64,000 nucleotides of DNA from Cliona cf. orientalis (taxonomy: Eukaryota; Porifera; Demospongiae; Clionaida; Clionaidae): the NCBI GenBank assembly GCA_963930775.1, contig OZ005704.1, positions 4,092,001 through 4,156,000 on the forward strand. The letters run 5' to 3'. Below, one piece after another: positions 44,421 through 54,720 of the stretch. The first letter of the stretch is position 1; every line of letters begins with the position of its first letter. The position numbers and the translations under genes are program-made. A model generated the notes under the pieces. The model saw only the letters and a program-made list of their open reading frames with translations, was not told the DNA's origin and did no database searches.

Positions 44421-44960
44421 TTTTTTCCTTACAGGTGCCTTCGAAAAGGTGTCTCTGGTTGTCTCGCGCTTTCTTTATATTCGCGCTATGGCGCCAACGC
44501 TGGTTCGCTGTACTGTACTGTGTGTTTGTCATGTGTAAAATAGCTGGCGCCATTACCGGCATGGCAAGATAACTCGCGAATTTTTGTAATACAGCCATAT
44601 TGGCTCATGTGACAGATGTGGTAAAATAAACATTGCTTCCGTCCAGGGCGGGCCCTTTTATACCCCGCCTCCTCGTTTAAACTGAACCGGATTAAATCGC
44701 GTTTACACGCACGTGCTTGACCCAAGTTAAGGTATTCATAGCCCACTACTATGCACGTAACCCACTTCTAACCCACATCAGGATGTGGTTTACAACCTGG
44801 GTCAACTAATTCAGTTTACAAGTGGATTAGCGCATTTACACATAAGCGAGTTAGTTTAACACGGATCCTGACCCGAGTTAAGCCCTACGTGTAAATGGGG
44901 CTTTAGTGTCGGTCAGTAATAATTATTATAAGTACGGATAATTACATATATATATAGACG

Positions 44961-45327
44961 TACCATAGAATTCCGCAATTATGCCCCTTGCTGCATTTTT
45001 AGCTCAAGTTCCTACATAGGTAGTTTTGTCTTGTGTATAAGCCCCCTCTCGGAAAGTAAAATGTAGGTAGCAGAGTACATAAGCCAATAAAAACTGTAGC
45101 TACAGCTAGTAAACTAGCTATTTGTGTCATATTATGCCTTATTTTTGATTTTCTCAAGTTTTGACCATCAAACAGCCAGAGAAACTCTGGAGATCGCGCG
45201 CCAACGTGGAGTTCGAAGGTTGGTAATGGTCGTCACACAGAAATGTAATGATCCCACAAATAAGCCACTTTTTCCCAATGCTAGCATGCACAAAGGGTGG
45301 GGGGCGTAATCGTGGGATTCTACAGTA
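44961..45327 (-). mobile_element. MITE family M5, copy 1 (367 bp)
   Basis: TACCATAGAATTCCGCAATT-ATGCCCC at the left and GGGGCGTAATCGTGGGATTC-TACAGTA at the right are inverted, TA context. The interior (TTGTGTCATATTATGCCTTA, GACCATCAAACAGCCAGAGA) recurs reversed in 56,137-56,500. Confidence 0.85.
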
Positions 45328-45759
45328 ATAGATTACAACGACTGAATATCTCAAGAATGGAACAGTTTCAGAACTTTTAACCTTGACCATCATGTTCTCT
45401 GAGTAATTCCTTGTTTAGAAAGTCAATTGATATGCACTGAAGGGATGGTGATCGCGTTTGTAAACAAAACCCAAAGAGATAAAAATCAGCTTTTTGCAAT
45501 TGTGTAACTCAACTCCAAATCAAAATCATGAGCTATACTTTCAGGTCAATTTCAGTGTGCAAAATCCCAGCAGTTTTCATCCTCACTTCAAGAATCAAGT
45601 TTTAATTAATTATATACATACCCACAATCACATGCTGTTTGGACTGTAGCAATGGGCACCATGCCTTCCCTTGTGAGTCAGAGAAGATGCTGCTTTTGTT
45701 TTTTGTCTCCCGTTCCAATGTCTAAAATTGAATTTTTATATCAGATAGTAAGTACATAG
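45328..45759. other. No gene recognised
   Basis: Nothing supported. Confidence 0.4.
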
Positions 45760-46259
45760 TACCGTACTCGCTCTAATTATTCGAACATTCTAATAGCCCG
45801 AACGGCAAGTTTAAGTAATTTATTTCCTTCCTAATTCATCGAACATCTTGAATTTCAAGTTTTTTCATCCACTCTAAATCAACCGAACGGCCACACGGTA
45901 CGGCATGGTAGGAGCTCGAGACAACTCTTCCATATTCATCGAAGAGTGTGGCTACCACATCTTGGACAGCATATAAGAGCAGAAAGGTAACACAGACACA
46001 GACGGCGATCATTTTGTGATCGCTCCTGAGAGCACAGCGATACTGAGAACTCTAGAGCTGAGTCATAACGATAAACCGATAGTTGGACATCGACTGCTGT
46101 TTCTTCGTCGCTATATTAGTGCTTTCTCCATTTGCACCGGATCCGTTCTATTTACACTCGAACAAACCATTGCCCGAATTTATTTACTTTCTATTTAACA
46201 CCGAACGGCGATATTAATTATTATTTTTGGCCGTTCGGATAATTAGAGCGAGTACGGTA
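45760..46259. mobile_element. 500 bp MITE with 27 bp TIRs
   Basis: TACCGTACTCGCTCTAATTA at the left and TAATTAGAGCGAGTACGGTA at the right, with one difference over 27 bp, TA-flanked. Terminal GTTCGGATAATTAGAGCG is a common MITE terminus style for pogo/mariner-type elements. GAACGG words recur inside. Confidence 0.9.
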
Positions 46260-46533
46260 ACACGAAATGTAATGTGAGCAGAGTCGAGAAAAGGCCGGGC
46301 CCATTTTGCAAAACCTGGGAATTTTTGGCACTTTTCAAGCAGAAACTACAAGAACCTTAGACAGAACAAGTCCAACGTTAGAGGGTCTGGTTAAGCTCCC
46401 AAACACTTTAGTGAGGCATAAAACAGCTGGTGACTTTGGGTGAAAGGCTTGTCCAGTGTATGATCCACAGAGGAACTGGCATCTCCATGGCTCTCTTTCA
46501 ATAATTTTCACTTGGACTATCAAAATACTATAG

Positions 46534-46765
46534 TACCATATACGTAGAAATTTTCCCGTGGAAAAAATTCACCAATTTCACCACCTGCTCTAGCTTATTG
46601 GAAATAATTTTATCACACAAATTTTTGTCCTACATTAAAGATTGCATAGAGGATATGGCGATGTTTTCTGCATTTGAAAAAATTTTCCACAAGCTTTTTC
46701 TGTAATACAAAGGTAACTGGGCTTGGCAAAATTTTTGTCCAGCGAAGATTTCCGCTTGTATGGTA
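46534..46765. mobile_element. 232 bp MITE family M6
   Basis: TACCATATACGTAGAAATTT and AGATTTCCGCTTGTATGGTA are inverted ends, TA context. GGCTTGGCAAAATTTTTGTC near the right arm recurs at about 57,860 in a truncated copy. Confidence 0.8.
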
Positions 46766-47759
46766 TAGACATATTAATTTTATGTGCAATTTGCCCATTA
46801 TTGACATTGTGACCCATACCAATACTCGTAGTGGTTTTTATGCTGACACTGGACAATTCATCACTTGTGCATGTGCATGGGGTAATGAATAGCAACACCA
46901 GCATGTATCGTAGGTTGGGTTTTGAATGCGAGATTCTCTTGATTGCAAATTGCGAGTTTTTATACAAGATACAATCAAAAAAATTGCAAGATAAAGGATG
47001 CACAATGAATATTACACGTGACTACACCCCTTTTACTCAAGTGTGAGCATCTGTGCTCCTAATCACAAAGATGCACGTATTCTCGATCTCACGCATGTTC
47101 AATCTACTTGCATGCATGTACATACAGCTGTCAATTGTCGAGAATGTTTTCTTTAATTAATTCTCCAAATCAACTGTCAACCTGCCAACACCCAGTCAGC
47201 ACAACTATCTAGTATGGGATTCTGTAATAGTAGCCCACTCCACATGCAACCTTACAAGCCACACCTCTATAGCTAAGATTGAAGGTGTGGTTTTTTTAAT
47301 TTGCAATCATTAGGATTGTAATCTGGCTTATATAGCAGCATTCTTGTAATCGTTTAACTATGTATTGAAAACCTGACCTACAGTGATTAGGTGATCGAAC
47401 CACACATTAGACTAGGTAGTGTAAACAATAGTGATACCGTGGCGTCTCCAAGATTTGAAGGAGGGAGGTGCTAGGTCAATCATATGCAAACGTTTTAGCC
47501 TCACCTCAAAAACGTTGGTCACACCCCTCATTTACGCATTTTTGAAGATAGCTGGCTGTTTTAGGCCTAATGGCAGTGAAAAATACCGTTTAAGGAGCAA
47601 ATCTTTAGAGCACGGTAAGTTTATTGTTGGTAGGAGCTGCCAGTTAATTGACAATATTTGTGCTCTAGCACCCTGAGTTCCATGTTAGACACGCCCTGGT
47701 GATACACAAGTAAACCACACAAGATAGAGGAAGTCCGATCCATTCTTCCCTGTTGTCAA
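46766..47759. other. No gene recognised; R2-like fragment and possible degraded element
   Basis: A short R2 end fragment (TCACTTGTGCATGTGCATGG, about 46,860) is present. Between about 47,438 and 47,694 the words GTGGCGTCTCCAAG and TAGACACGCCCTGG are weakly inverted and may be element ends. No coding sequence supported. Confidence 0.4.
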
Positions 47760-48290
47760 CTTGGCTGTCAGATGACGACTTCTTCAGCCTGAACTCTAGT
47801 AGAAGCTGAGGTGGTGGGCTGTGCACGAGAATCCCAATGGTTGCTTCTCTCTCTGTTTTTTATTTGGCACCACAGTTCAACAAAACGACTAAAATTTCAT
47901 TCTTCAAGAGAGGGACCTCTGCATTGACTTTCATCAGGTAATCAAAAGTGTCCTCTTTGAAGCATGTGCGTTGATTAGTTTTTATGAACTTTAGGAAAGA
48001 AAAAAACCCTTTTGACCCAGCCATTGGTATTCAGAAGGCAAAACAATAATTTTACTACCACAGCCATGAAATTGCTCAGTTTCTTTGAATCAAATAATTT
48101 CCTACAAACAATCTTGTAATCATCTTGCATAAGGTTAATATACTGCTTTGAATAGTCAACTATGTCATCCCACTCTTCCTTAACTAAGGACCAATCAACA
48201 CCTGCTCTATCCAAAGGGGGAAGATGAAACCACTTACCTACTCTATTTGAAGCAGTACCATTGACCCAGGTTGTAAGCACATGAACCTAT
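47760..48290 (-). pseudogene. hAT transposase C-terminal fragment (second hAT lineage)
   Basis: The minus frame gives WSLVKEEWDDIVDYSKQYIN, VCRKLFDSKKLSNFMAVVVK, then LLFCLLNTNGWVKRVFFFPK, matching the hAT dimerisation domain (LL-CLP-SNA-VERVFS--K). After a stop, STHMLQRGHF and DESQCRGP continue the family pattern (an NTL-RDTFDYLMKVNAE-like block) across frame changes. It differs from the 5.7-8.8 kb hAT, so a separate lineage. The catalytic region is missing. Confidence 0.75.
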
Positions 48291-48660
48291 TTCAAAATCA
48301 TCCTAGATGTGCTTAAAAAATCCGTGTCTACAGTGTAGCTGAACGAAGAGTCATCACAATGCTCCCAACCATGAATACAAAGAATACCGTATTTATTCAA
48401 ATACTAGCCACGGCTACTATTAATTTCAGCCTTGCTGGAGTGCGGCTACTAATCGAGGGCGGCTTTTATTACTTTGGAGCGACACTTGTAGGTGATATTG
48501 ACACGATAGACTCGTGGACCTTCATCAGCAATAACATAAAATGCACGATGCAGTAGCTTTAAATATGAGTGGTGAGCGGAAGTGGGTTGTGATGTAATGG
48601 TAACTTCCTGATAGATGAAATAAATAAAATAAAAGAGGGAAATTTGAAATGAGTAAATTA

Positions 48661-49262
48661 TTTGTGGATGAACTGTGTCCATGTGTCACTGAGGGTTAGT
48701 CCACAATCGAGGTTGGCATTCTGTGGTGTCTTTTTGATCCAGATTGCTTCTAGCACTCGTCTCTTCCAGTAGTGGGGCTCGTTCTCCATGGTTTCTGCAG
48801 CATCCCAATCAGGTTGGTGATTGTTGTCCCAAGCATGCACAGCAATGCCATTCTTCCGGTTGTTTGTCTTCACTACGTACTTGTGTTCTATTAATCTCTT
48901 CTGTAGAGATCTCCCGGTCTCCCCAATATACACTGCATCACAGTCACGGCATGGGATCTTATACACTATCTCTTTCCTCTTCATGTCTGGAACTCTGGTC
49001 TTCACCTTCATCAATCTTCGTCTCAACGTTTCCTGGGACTTGAAAATGGTTCTTACTCCAATCTTCCTGCATGCTGTCTGGATTTTCTCTGACAGGCCCT
49101 GTATGTAGGGTAGGAAGAGGCTTGCTGGTTTACTGGTGGAGGTGTCTTCTGCTTCAGTTGGTTGTCTGGGTGGTGCACTGAGGACCCGTGAGACCAGTCG
49201 CTTTGGGTACCCATTCTTTACGAAAGTGTTTCTGATGTGGGTTACTTCCTTGTTGTCAACAC
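48661..49262 (-). pseudogene. Penelope GIY-YIG endonuclease with RT C-terminus
   Basis: The frame gives EVTHIRNTFVKNGYPKRLVS (end of RT thumb), LPYIQGLSEKIQTACRKIGV, MKRKEIVYKIPCRDCDAVYI, then GETGRSLQKRLIEHK and GIAVHAWDNNHQPDWD, ending WTQFIHK. VYIGETGRSLQKRLIEHK is the GIY-YIG nuclease motif with conserved Arg, and PC-DC the Cys motif typical of Penelope-type EN. It nicks target DNA for priming. About 200 codons are open and undamaged, but the RT palm is absent in this half, so the protein is 5'-truncated. Confidence 0.88.
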
Positions 49263-49690
49263 ATCTGAGCCACAAAAGCAAGGCACTAGCCTCCGCACCC
49301 TCGTCGCCCACCATGTGGCTCAGATATGTTGACGACACCTTCGTCCTCTGGCCTCATGGCGCCAACCGACTCGAGGAATTCCACTCCCACTTGAATACGC
49401 AACACCCCCAGATCCAATTCACCAAGGAAGAGGAGAAGGACGGCCAGACTAGTTTCTTGGATGTGCTGGTGAAGAGGGAGAACAACTTCTTCAAGACCTC
49501 CGTGTACAGGAAACCTACCCACAGAGATCGGTACACTCACTTCACCTCACACCACCACCCACGAGTGAAGATGGGAACCATCAAATGCCTGATGAGGAGA
49601 GCAGAGAAGGTCTGTGACGACGGGAACAGGGGATAGGAAGTAACCCACATCAGAAACACGTTCGTGAAGAACGGGTACCCAAAGTGACTG
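49263..49690 (+). pseudogene. Penelope reverse transcriptase fragment (YVDD)
   Basis: MWLRYVDDTFVLWPHG carries the intact catalytic YVDD. Next come QIQFTKEEEKDGQTSFLDVL and SVYRKPTHRDRYTHFTSHHH, the motif D/thumb blocks of Penelope RT, then RRAEKVCDDGNRG before a stop. EVTHIRNTFVKNGYPK follows, after which the endonuclease is deleted: at about 49,700 sequence jumps to the stop/3'UTR seen in the opposite half. A 5'-truncated, EN-deleted copy. Confidence 0.88.
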
Positions 49691-49840
49691 GTCTCATGGG
49701 TCCACAAATAATTTACTCATTTCAAATTTCCCTCTTTTATTTTATTTATTTCATCTATCAGGAAGTTACCATTACATCACAACCCACTTCCGCTCACCAC
49801 TCATATTTAAAGCTACAGCATCGTGCATTTTATGTTATTG

Positions 49841-49865
49841 CTGATGAAGGTCCACGAGACCGAAA
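49841..49865 (+). ncRNA. Hammerhead-like ribozyme core at Penelope terminus (hypothetical)
   Basis: CTGATGA (49,841-49,847), one A, a 4 bp stem GGTC/GACC with loop CACGA, and GAAA (49,862-49,865) give the core order of a hammerhead. Penelope-like elements are known to carry such ribozymes in their terminal repeats. The extra A and the lack of identified stems I and III make activity uncertain. The opposite half keeps only the first part. Confidence 0.4.
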
Positions 49866-50238
49866 TGTCCAAGATTTCCATGAAAATTTTTGCTATGCTA
49901 AGCTAAGTAACTCATCTATCATTCGAAGACATAGCAATGAACCTCTACCTACAACAATAGACTTGATTTTCGGGACTGATTTTCAAATTTTCGAGATAGA
50001 TATATAATCGATGAATAAGCAGCAGAACCAAGCCAAGGACATTTTCTGCCATGTTTTTACCTCGAATTAATGATCGTTCATTGCTTGTGACCATGGCCAT
50101 GCCCACTTAATTGTGTTCGCGCATGCATGCAGCTACTATTTGAGGGTGGCTACTATTTCTTTCGCATAGCTCTATGTGCGGCTACTATTCGAGGGCAGCT
50201 ACTAATCGGGGTGTGGCTATATTCGAATAAATACGGTA

Positions 50239-50733
50239 GTTATTGTATAAGCAAGCAGTTCTAATTCACTGGCTTGGGACTTCAAGCGCTTCAAAGGAAT
50301 AACTTTTACCCACTGGATAACATTAGACCTTAATACAATTGATAGCTAGTTCATACCTATTTATCTCTGCTGATTGGTAAATGACTTAAGTGCTGTCAGT
50401 ATCATGCTGAGTTCTTTCCAACACCTTTGCAGTGGGAAATTCTTCAACTGAGCTGCTTTCCATTGACTGTTTAACCTTTAACACACTCGATGGCTTGTAC
50501 CACACAATTTATCTTCCCAGAGAATCTTGCAGAGCTCTGCTATTGCTTCAGTGATCATGGAAGAAATCATACCCTATGTAGAACATTGAATTCAGCAGGT
50601 AGGCCTTCTCTGTTAGTGCTTCTAATTCTCTGTCAAAGCAGCAAAAACAGCACAGGTATGCACCAAACCTATCAACCAATCTCCCCGGTGCAGCTACTTT
50701 GTGAGCTACAAATGTAGTTCCATGCATGAACTG
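50239..50733. other. No gene recognised
   Basis: Nothing supported. Confidence 0.4.
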
Positions 50734-51034
50734 CATGGGCGTAGGAACAGGGGTGGCCACAGGGGCCAGGGCCCCCCACTTTTTGAGCTGACATAATTTT
50801 CATACCTGCAGCTCAGAATGAGATCCAATCCAGCTAGTCTGCAATGACTGAGTAAATGTGCCTCAATTGCTTTCCATTCGACTTACAGTTCATTTTTTCA
50901 TCGAGAAACTCGCGATAGCAGTCTCGATCGTGCAAAAATGGGCGTGGTGTAACACAAAGTGGGCGTGGTCGTAAAATTTTGCGCACCACTGGATATTGGG
51001 CCCACCCAACCTTCAATATCTTCCTACGCCAGTG
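50734..51034. mobile_element. hAT-like MITE with perfect 5 bp duplication (301 bp)
   Basis: CATGGGCGTAGGAACAG at the left and TTCCTACGCCAGTG at the right are inverted ends, flanked by AACTG on both sides (50,729-50,733 and 51,035-51,039). Contains two GGGCGTGGT words. No coding sequence. Confidence 0.88.
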
Positions 51035-52184
51035 AACTGGTCGGCTTCTTTCTTGTGATAGCATCTTTAGCCCAGTCATTTGACTTGAATGGGTGTGACA
51101 TATGTGCTCAGGTGACTTAAGGACTGCAACCACGCATGCACGTGCAATAATTGGTGGGCGTGGCCAGCATCAGTGGTATATCCGGCCAAGAGGACCTCTA
51201 ACATAGATTCCAAGGCAGAATACATGGACTATATGTGAAATAGAGCGTACAAGACGCCAAAAGGATTGAAGAAGGCTTCAAACTACACTGTTTCAGCAGT
51301 CTGCTCGATCAGCCACCTGCCTGGTCACGTGATTCTGCCACAACCATTCCTGTACAAAGTATAGGCAACCTAGTAGGGTGGCTCAATCGGAGAACAAAGA
51401 AGCCCCTGATGCCTCGCTAAACATTTTCTACAGTTTTGTTTGTACCTACCTGAAGTAATCTGTCCTTTGGCATTTTTGAAAAATTCGACAAACGGCCGTG
51501 AGGTAAGCTATTGTAGTTGGGCAGATGGCAAAAAAATCATAATTTAGGCTATAGCGCCTGAAGTAAGACAGCTTACAAAAAGCACGGGGCAATATTGTAG
51601 ACCAGGATGTGTAGATTCTTATGAATGCCCTACCATGATGCTAGCAAGGGTGCTTGTTCTCCGGATTTTGGCTTTAATGCTGTAATAGTGCACATACGAA
51701 ATCAGCCATGCCCTCCAAGGTGATGGTGGGCGTGGTTAATTAGTAAGCGCCTTTGATGTGGTAAAAGATTAACATTCATGTGGAGTTTGTTTCATGTCTC
51801 TGACATGCTCATAATTGGAGATCTAAGGCCTTGTATACAAGGGACTTATCATCACTGTTTTAGTGCTGGTCCCGGTCCTAACACACCTGAGTGGACAATA
51901 TTATGTGTAGATTTATAGTTACTAAATTTTTACATTATTCTATATAATTTAGTCATAGTCGTATTTTTCATTGTTACTAACTGCTATTGCAGAAACCTAT
52001 TCTTTTGTTAAGAAGGTTCTCAACCCTTTTGCTGCTATCTCATTACACCCCAGTATTTAAGTTCATGTTGTGTGTGTATAATGCTGTTCAGTGCATTGCT
52101 ACCCAATAACCTTCAAGTGCTGGGAAAGATCCGTGTGCTCTGGTGGGGGACATAACATTTTTGGTGACAAGGACAAACCGCCAG
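51035..52184. other. No gene; probable 5' LTR/leader of Gypsy 2 in the right part
   Basis: Nothing recognised to about 51,770. The stretch before the gag ATG (about 51,780-52,184) is where a 5' LTR should lie. TTTTTGGTGACAAGGACAAA just before the ATG resembles the primer-binding leader of some Ty3/Gypsy elements. No 3' LTR exists in the window for comparison. Confidence 0.4.
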
Positions 52185-53160
52185 ATGGCCACCTTTGGTA
52201 CCCTTAAGGAGTTTTGTCCAGCATTAGCAGTGGTGTAGCCAGGGGACTCAGGGGCTCGAGCACCCCTTTCTGCTCTTGGACTAGTTGACATGATCCAGAG
52301 AACAGCCTCATCCAGCACCCCAAACCGTCATCTACAATAGAAATGTAGCTTAGAAGACAGACACTTATCTTATTCAAACATTTGGCCGAAAATCTTAACC
52401 AGCTCCCTAGCTACGTTCAGAACGTGTTCTCTGTGACAAGTTGAACTTTGACCTTACCGGTTAATACGTGGGCGTGGCCTAAAATGTTGTGCGCATAGTC
52501 CAGCACCCCCTTACGTAAATTCCTGGCTACGCCCCTGATCAGACTCTATCAAGATATATTTGCAGCGTACAAAGCTCTACTTCATAGCAAACAAGGTGTC
52601 ACAAGAATTGCAGGTAGTAACTTGCTAACCTTGATAGGAGCCTCAACTTATGATCAGCTGTGTGCTTTGCTAGCTCCTATTGACACATACTTTGAAACGG
52701 ATATCAGAGTTATTGAAGACACATTTCAAACCTCCAAGAGTCGACATAGCACAGCGGCTTCATTTTCGTAAATGTGAGGAAGCACCAGGGGAACCTATTG
52801 TCGAATTTAACGCAGCTCGTTGTAAGCTTGCAACTCACTGTAATTTTGGTGCAAATTTAGAAATGGATTTATGGGATCAAATTGTGTGCAGGTTGCAGCA
52901 GGAGTCAATTCAGCGACAGCTTCTCACTAAAGCTGATCTAACCTACAAGAACACAATTGAGATGGTGAAAGCTGCGGAGTCAGCTGAAAAAAATGCATGC
53001 AGTTTGTGGACCGCGACAGCACCTGTGAACCAAGTGAACCTGCTTCCTTGCTCAGGAGCCTTACAGGATCAGAAAAAGGAGTGTTGTCGTTGGGAGGGGG
53101 GGAAACAATTCAGCGACAGATTGCAATAAACGTGGACACATTGCTCAGGCTCACATAGCC
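52185..53160 (+). pseudogene. Gypsy 2 gag with zinc knuckle remnant
   Basis: It starts MATFGTLKEFCPA at 52,185. After a MITE and one copy of its 5 bp target the frame resumes as DSIKIYLQRTKLYFIANKVS. Then LLTLIGASTYDQLCALLAP, a frameshift, LKRISELLKTHFKPPRVDIA, FRKCEEAPGEPIVEFNAARC, IVCRLQQESIQRQLLTKADL and TIEMVKAAESAEKNA: the retrotransposon gag domain in order. At about 53,080-53,130 a CCHC knuckle (C-CGGG-NNSATDC) is recoverable only across frames. Non-functional. Confidence 0.85.
52228..52537. mobile_element. hAT-type MITE family H1, copy 2, inside gag (310 bp)
   Basis: CAGTGGTGTAGCCAGG and CCTGGCTACGCCCCTG are inverted ends; flanks ATTAG and ATCAG match at 4 of 5. Deleting the element with one target copy makes the gag frame continuous (PALDSIK), strong support for the boundaries and a 5 bp duplication. 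Confidence 0.92.
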
Positions 53161-53223
53161 AAATCGAAGTCAAGTCAAGGGAAACAAACACTCACCATAC
53201 AGGAAGACTGGAAAGAGCCTAAT

Positions 53224-53537
53224 CCGCATAGCAAGTATGCTCGTTCTTGTTAAAGCAACATTGGCAGAATAGAATAATAATATTCTTGCTTACAGTTTCG
53301 ACTGCTATGCTGCAGTCTTGTTCAGGGCAATGATAAACAAGCAATACACAACGCTAGCTATATAATCAGTTGTGGGTGTGGCTTGTCCACGTCCACATGA
53401 TGGTAGACGCCAGCTAGTGTTGTGTATTGCTTGTTCATTATTGCCCTGTAGCATTGCAGTCAAATTTGTAGGCAAAAGTATTATTATTCTATTCTGCTAG
53501 TGTTGGTGTAACAAGAACGAGCGTACTTGCAATGCGG
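53224..53537. mobile_element. Foldback element with ~125 bp arms
   Basis: CCGCATAGCAAGTATGCTCG at the left and CGAGCGTACTTGCAATGCGG at the right start long, imperfect inverted arms meeting near 53,385. The left arm also holds, on the minus strand, CTGAACAAGACTGC-loop-GCAGTCGAAAC, like the hammerhead-type hairpins of Penelope ends. It separates the Gypsy 2 gag and protease. Confidence 0.8.
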
Positions 53538-53629
53538 AGTAGTATCTATTTACCCAACCAAGACCCTCGATATCTGAGAAGAGCCTGTCAAGTCAACCAC
53601 TCCAGTGGAGGTTTATGATCTATACCACA

Positions 53630-53960
53630 TGCAAGGAAAAACAGATGCCCCTATATGGTACAAGTAGTCATAAATGGAGCCCCACTGCAGATGAAGGCGG
53701 ATACAGGGACCTTGATATCACCGATAGCAAAATCAACGTACCTCAATTTGTGTGAAGTCCTTCCGAAACTGCAACCGACGACAAGGTTATGAACTTATTC
53801 TGGCCAACAGTTGACAATACTGGGGGCCTTGGAGGTTGTTGTGGAGTATGGAGAGCAAAAGATCACGCATTCGCTGCTGGTGGTGGAAGGAGCAGGTCCT
53901 AGCCAGTGTTTGCAGTACAGCACATGTTGTCGGGAATTACCTTGGGGGATCCACTGAGCA
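53630..53960 (+). pseudogene. Gypsy 2 aspartic protease region
   Basis: The frame near 53,660 reads VQVVINGAPLQMKADTGTLI, with the ADTG active-site signature (DTGA/S in relatives). The rest of the protease fold is followed only weakly through VEYGEQ and SLLVVEGAGP near 53,840-53,900 and is out of frame. Dead fragment. Confidence 0.7.
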
Positions 53961-54089
53961 AACATGATCCCCTGTTTCATTCCGAGTTGGGGGAGGCCAG
54001 GAACATTATAGCAACATTTTCCTTGAGCAGCAAGTTACTCCTCGTTTCTGCAATGCTCGGACAGTCCCTTATGCACTAGGAGAGAAAAT

Positions 54090-54720
54090 GAGCTGGAGCA
54101 GTTGTAAAATGAGGGAATAATTGAGCCAGTGCCATTTTCAGAATGGACAGCACCAATAGTGCCAGTAGTGGAGCAGGATGGCACTGTGAGGATTTGTGGT
54201 GACTACAAGCTCACTGTTAACAAGGTATCAAAGACAGAATCTTACCCAATTCCTTGGATTGAAGACTTGTTTGCAAGAGTAGCGGGTGGACAGAAATTCA
54301 CCAAGTTGCGACATTGCTCATGCCCATCAGCAGCAGGAGGAGTCAAAGGCATATTATGTTACCATAGATACCCACAAGGGATTATTTCATTGTAATCAGC
54401 TGTCATTTGTAGTGAGTTTAGCACCAGCGATTTTCCAGGGGGAAATGGAGGCATTGCTCAAGGACATTGCCGGTACCTTGGTGTGTATCGATGACATTCC
54501 TAGTCACAGGGAAAGATGATGAAGATTATCTGATGAATTTGGATGCTGTGATGACACGGCTGGAGATTGAGGGTTTCTTGCTGAAGTGTGAATTTTTGTT
54601 ACCCACATTTGAGTATCTAGCCCATACTATTACAGCCAGTGGTTTACAACCTTCAAGGAGGAAGACAGAGGCTATCACCTACACTCCAGCACCCCAGAAC
54701 ACATCTCAGCCCTGGGGATG
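54090..54720 (+). pseudogene. Gypsy 2 reverse transcriptase
   Basis: NEGIIEPVPFSEWTAPIVPV, EQDGTVRICGDYKLTVNKVS, SYPIPWIEDLFARVAGGQKF and TKL (motif A, where a frame change removes the usual D-S-AY), then HQQQEESKAYYVTIDTHKGL, VSLAPAIFQGEMEALLKDIA and LVCIDD. The catalytic box reads CIDD instead of Y-x-DD, still with two Asp. NLDAVMTRLEIEGFLLKCEF and VEYLAHTITASGLQ complete the thumb. At least two frameshifts. Confidence 0.88.

Larger units (their letters stand above)
40475..44905. mobile_element. Kolobok-type DNA transposon, two genes, apparently intact transposase
   Basis: TTAA at 40,475 precedes the left terminus GCCCCGTTTACACGTACC, and the right terminus TACGTGTAAATGGGGC is followed by TTTA (44,902-44,905), a TTAA-like target copy with one change. 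Subterminal inverted words (CAGTTTAAACGAGG near 40,500, CCTCGTTTAAACTG near 44,670) add symmetry. TTAA target plus the DDE protein type point to the Kolobok superfamily. Inside are two convergent, intron-containing genes (40,793-41,548 plus and 44,420-41,628 minus) whose stops are only about 80 bp apart. No frameshift is needed in either model, so the element could be young. Confidence 0.82.
48515..49955. mobile_element. Penelope-like element, inverted double fragment
   Basis: Flanked by GATAGACTCG (48,505-48,514) and AATAGACTTG (49,956-49,965), an 8/10 target duplication. The left half reads on the minus strand and the right half on the plus strand; their tails (48,515-48,670 and 49,695-49,865) are near-identical inverted copies, ending in CTGATGAAGGTCCACGAG. 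The two halves meet head-to-head near 49,262. Such arrangements are known for Penelope-like elements and for twin-primed retrotransposons. Confidence 0.82.
48385..50238. mobile_element. MITE family M4 carrying the Penelope-like insertion
   Basis: TACCGTATTTATTCAAATA at the left and TATTCGAATAAATACGGTA at the right are inverted ends, TA context. The flanking interiors (GGCTACTATTAATTTC..., GGCTACTATTCGAGGGC) are symmetrical. Removing the Penelope insertion leaves a MITE of about 0.4 kb; its right internal segment (TTTTCGAGATAGATA) matches 63,930-63,960. Confidence 0.82.

Noticed and set aside
49136-49636. One continuous 166-residue Penelope protein
   Set aside because: The first ~40 residues are antisense of the inverted half; true RT homology starts only at about 49,300.
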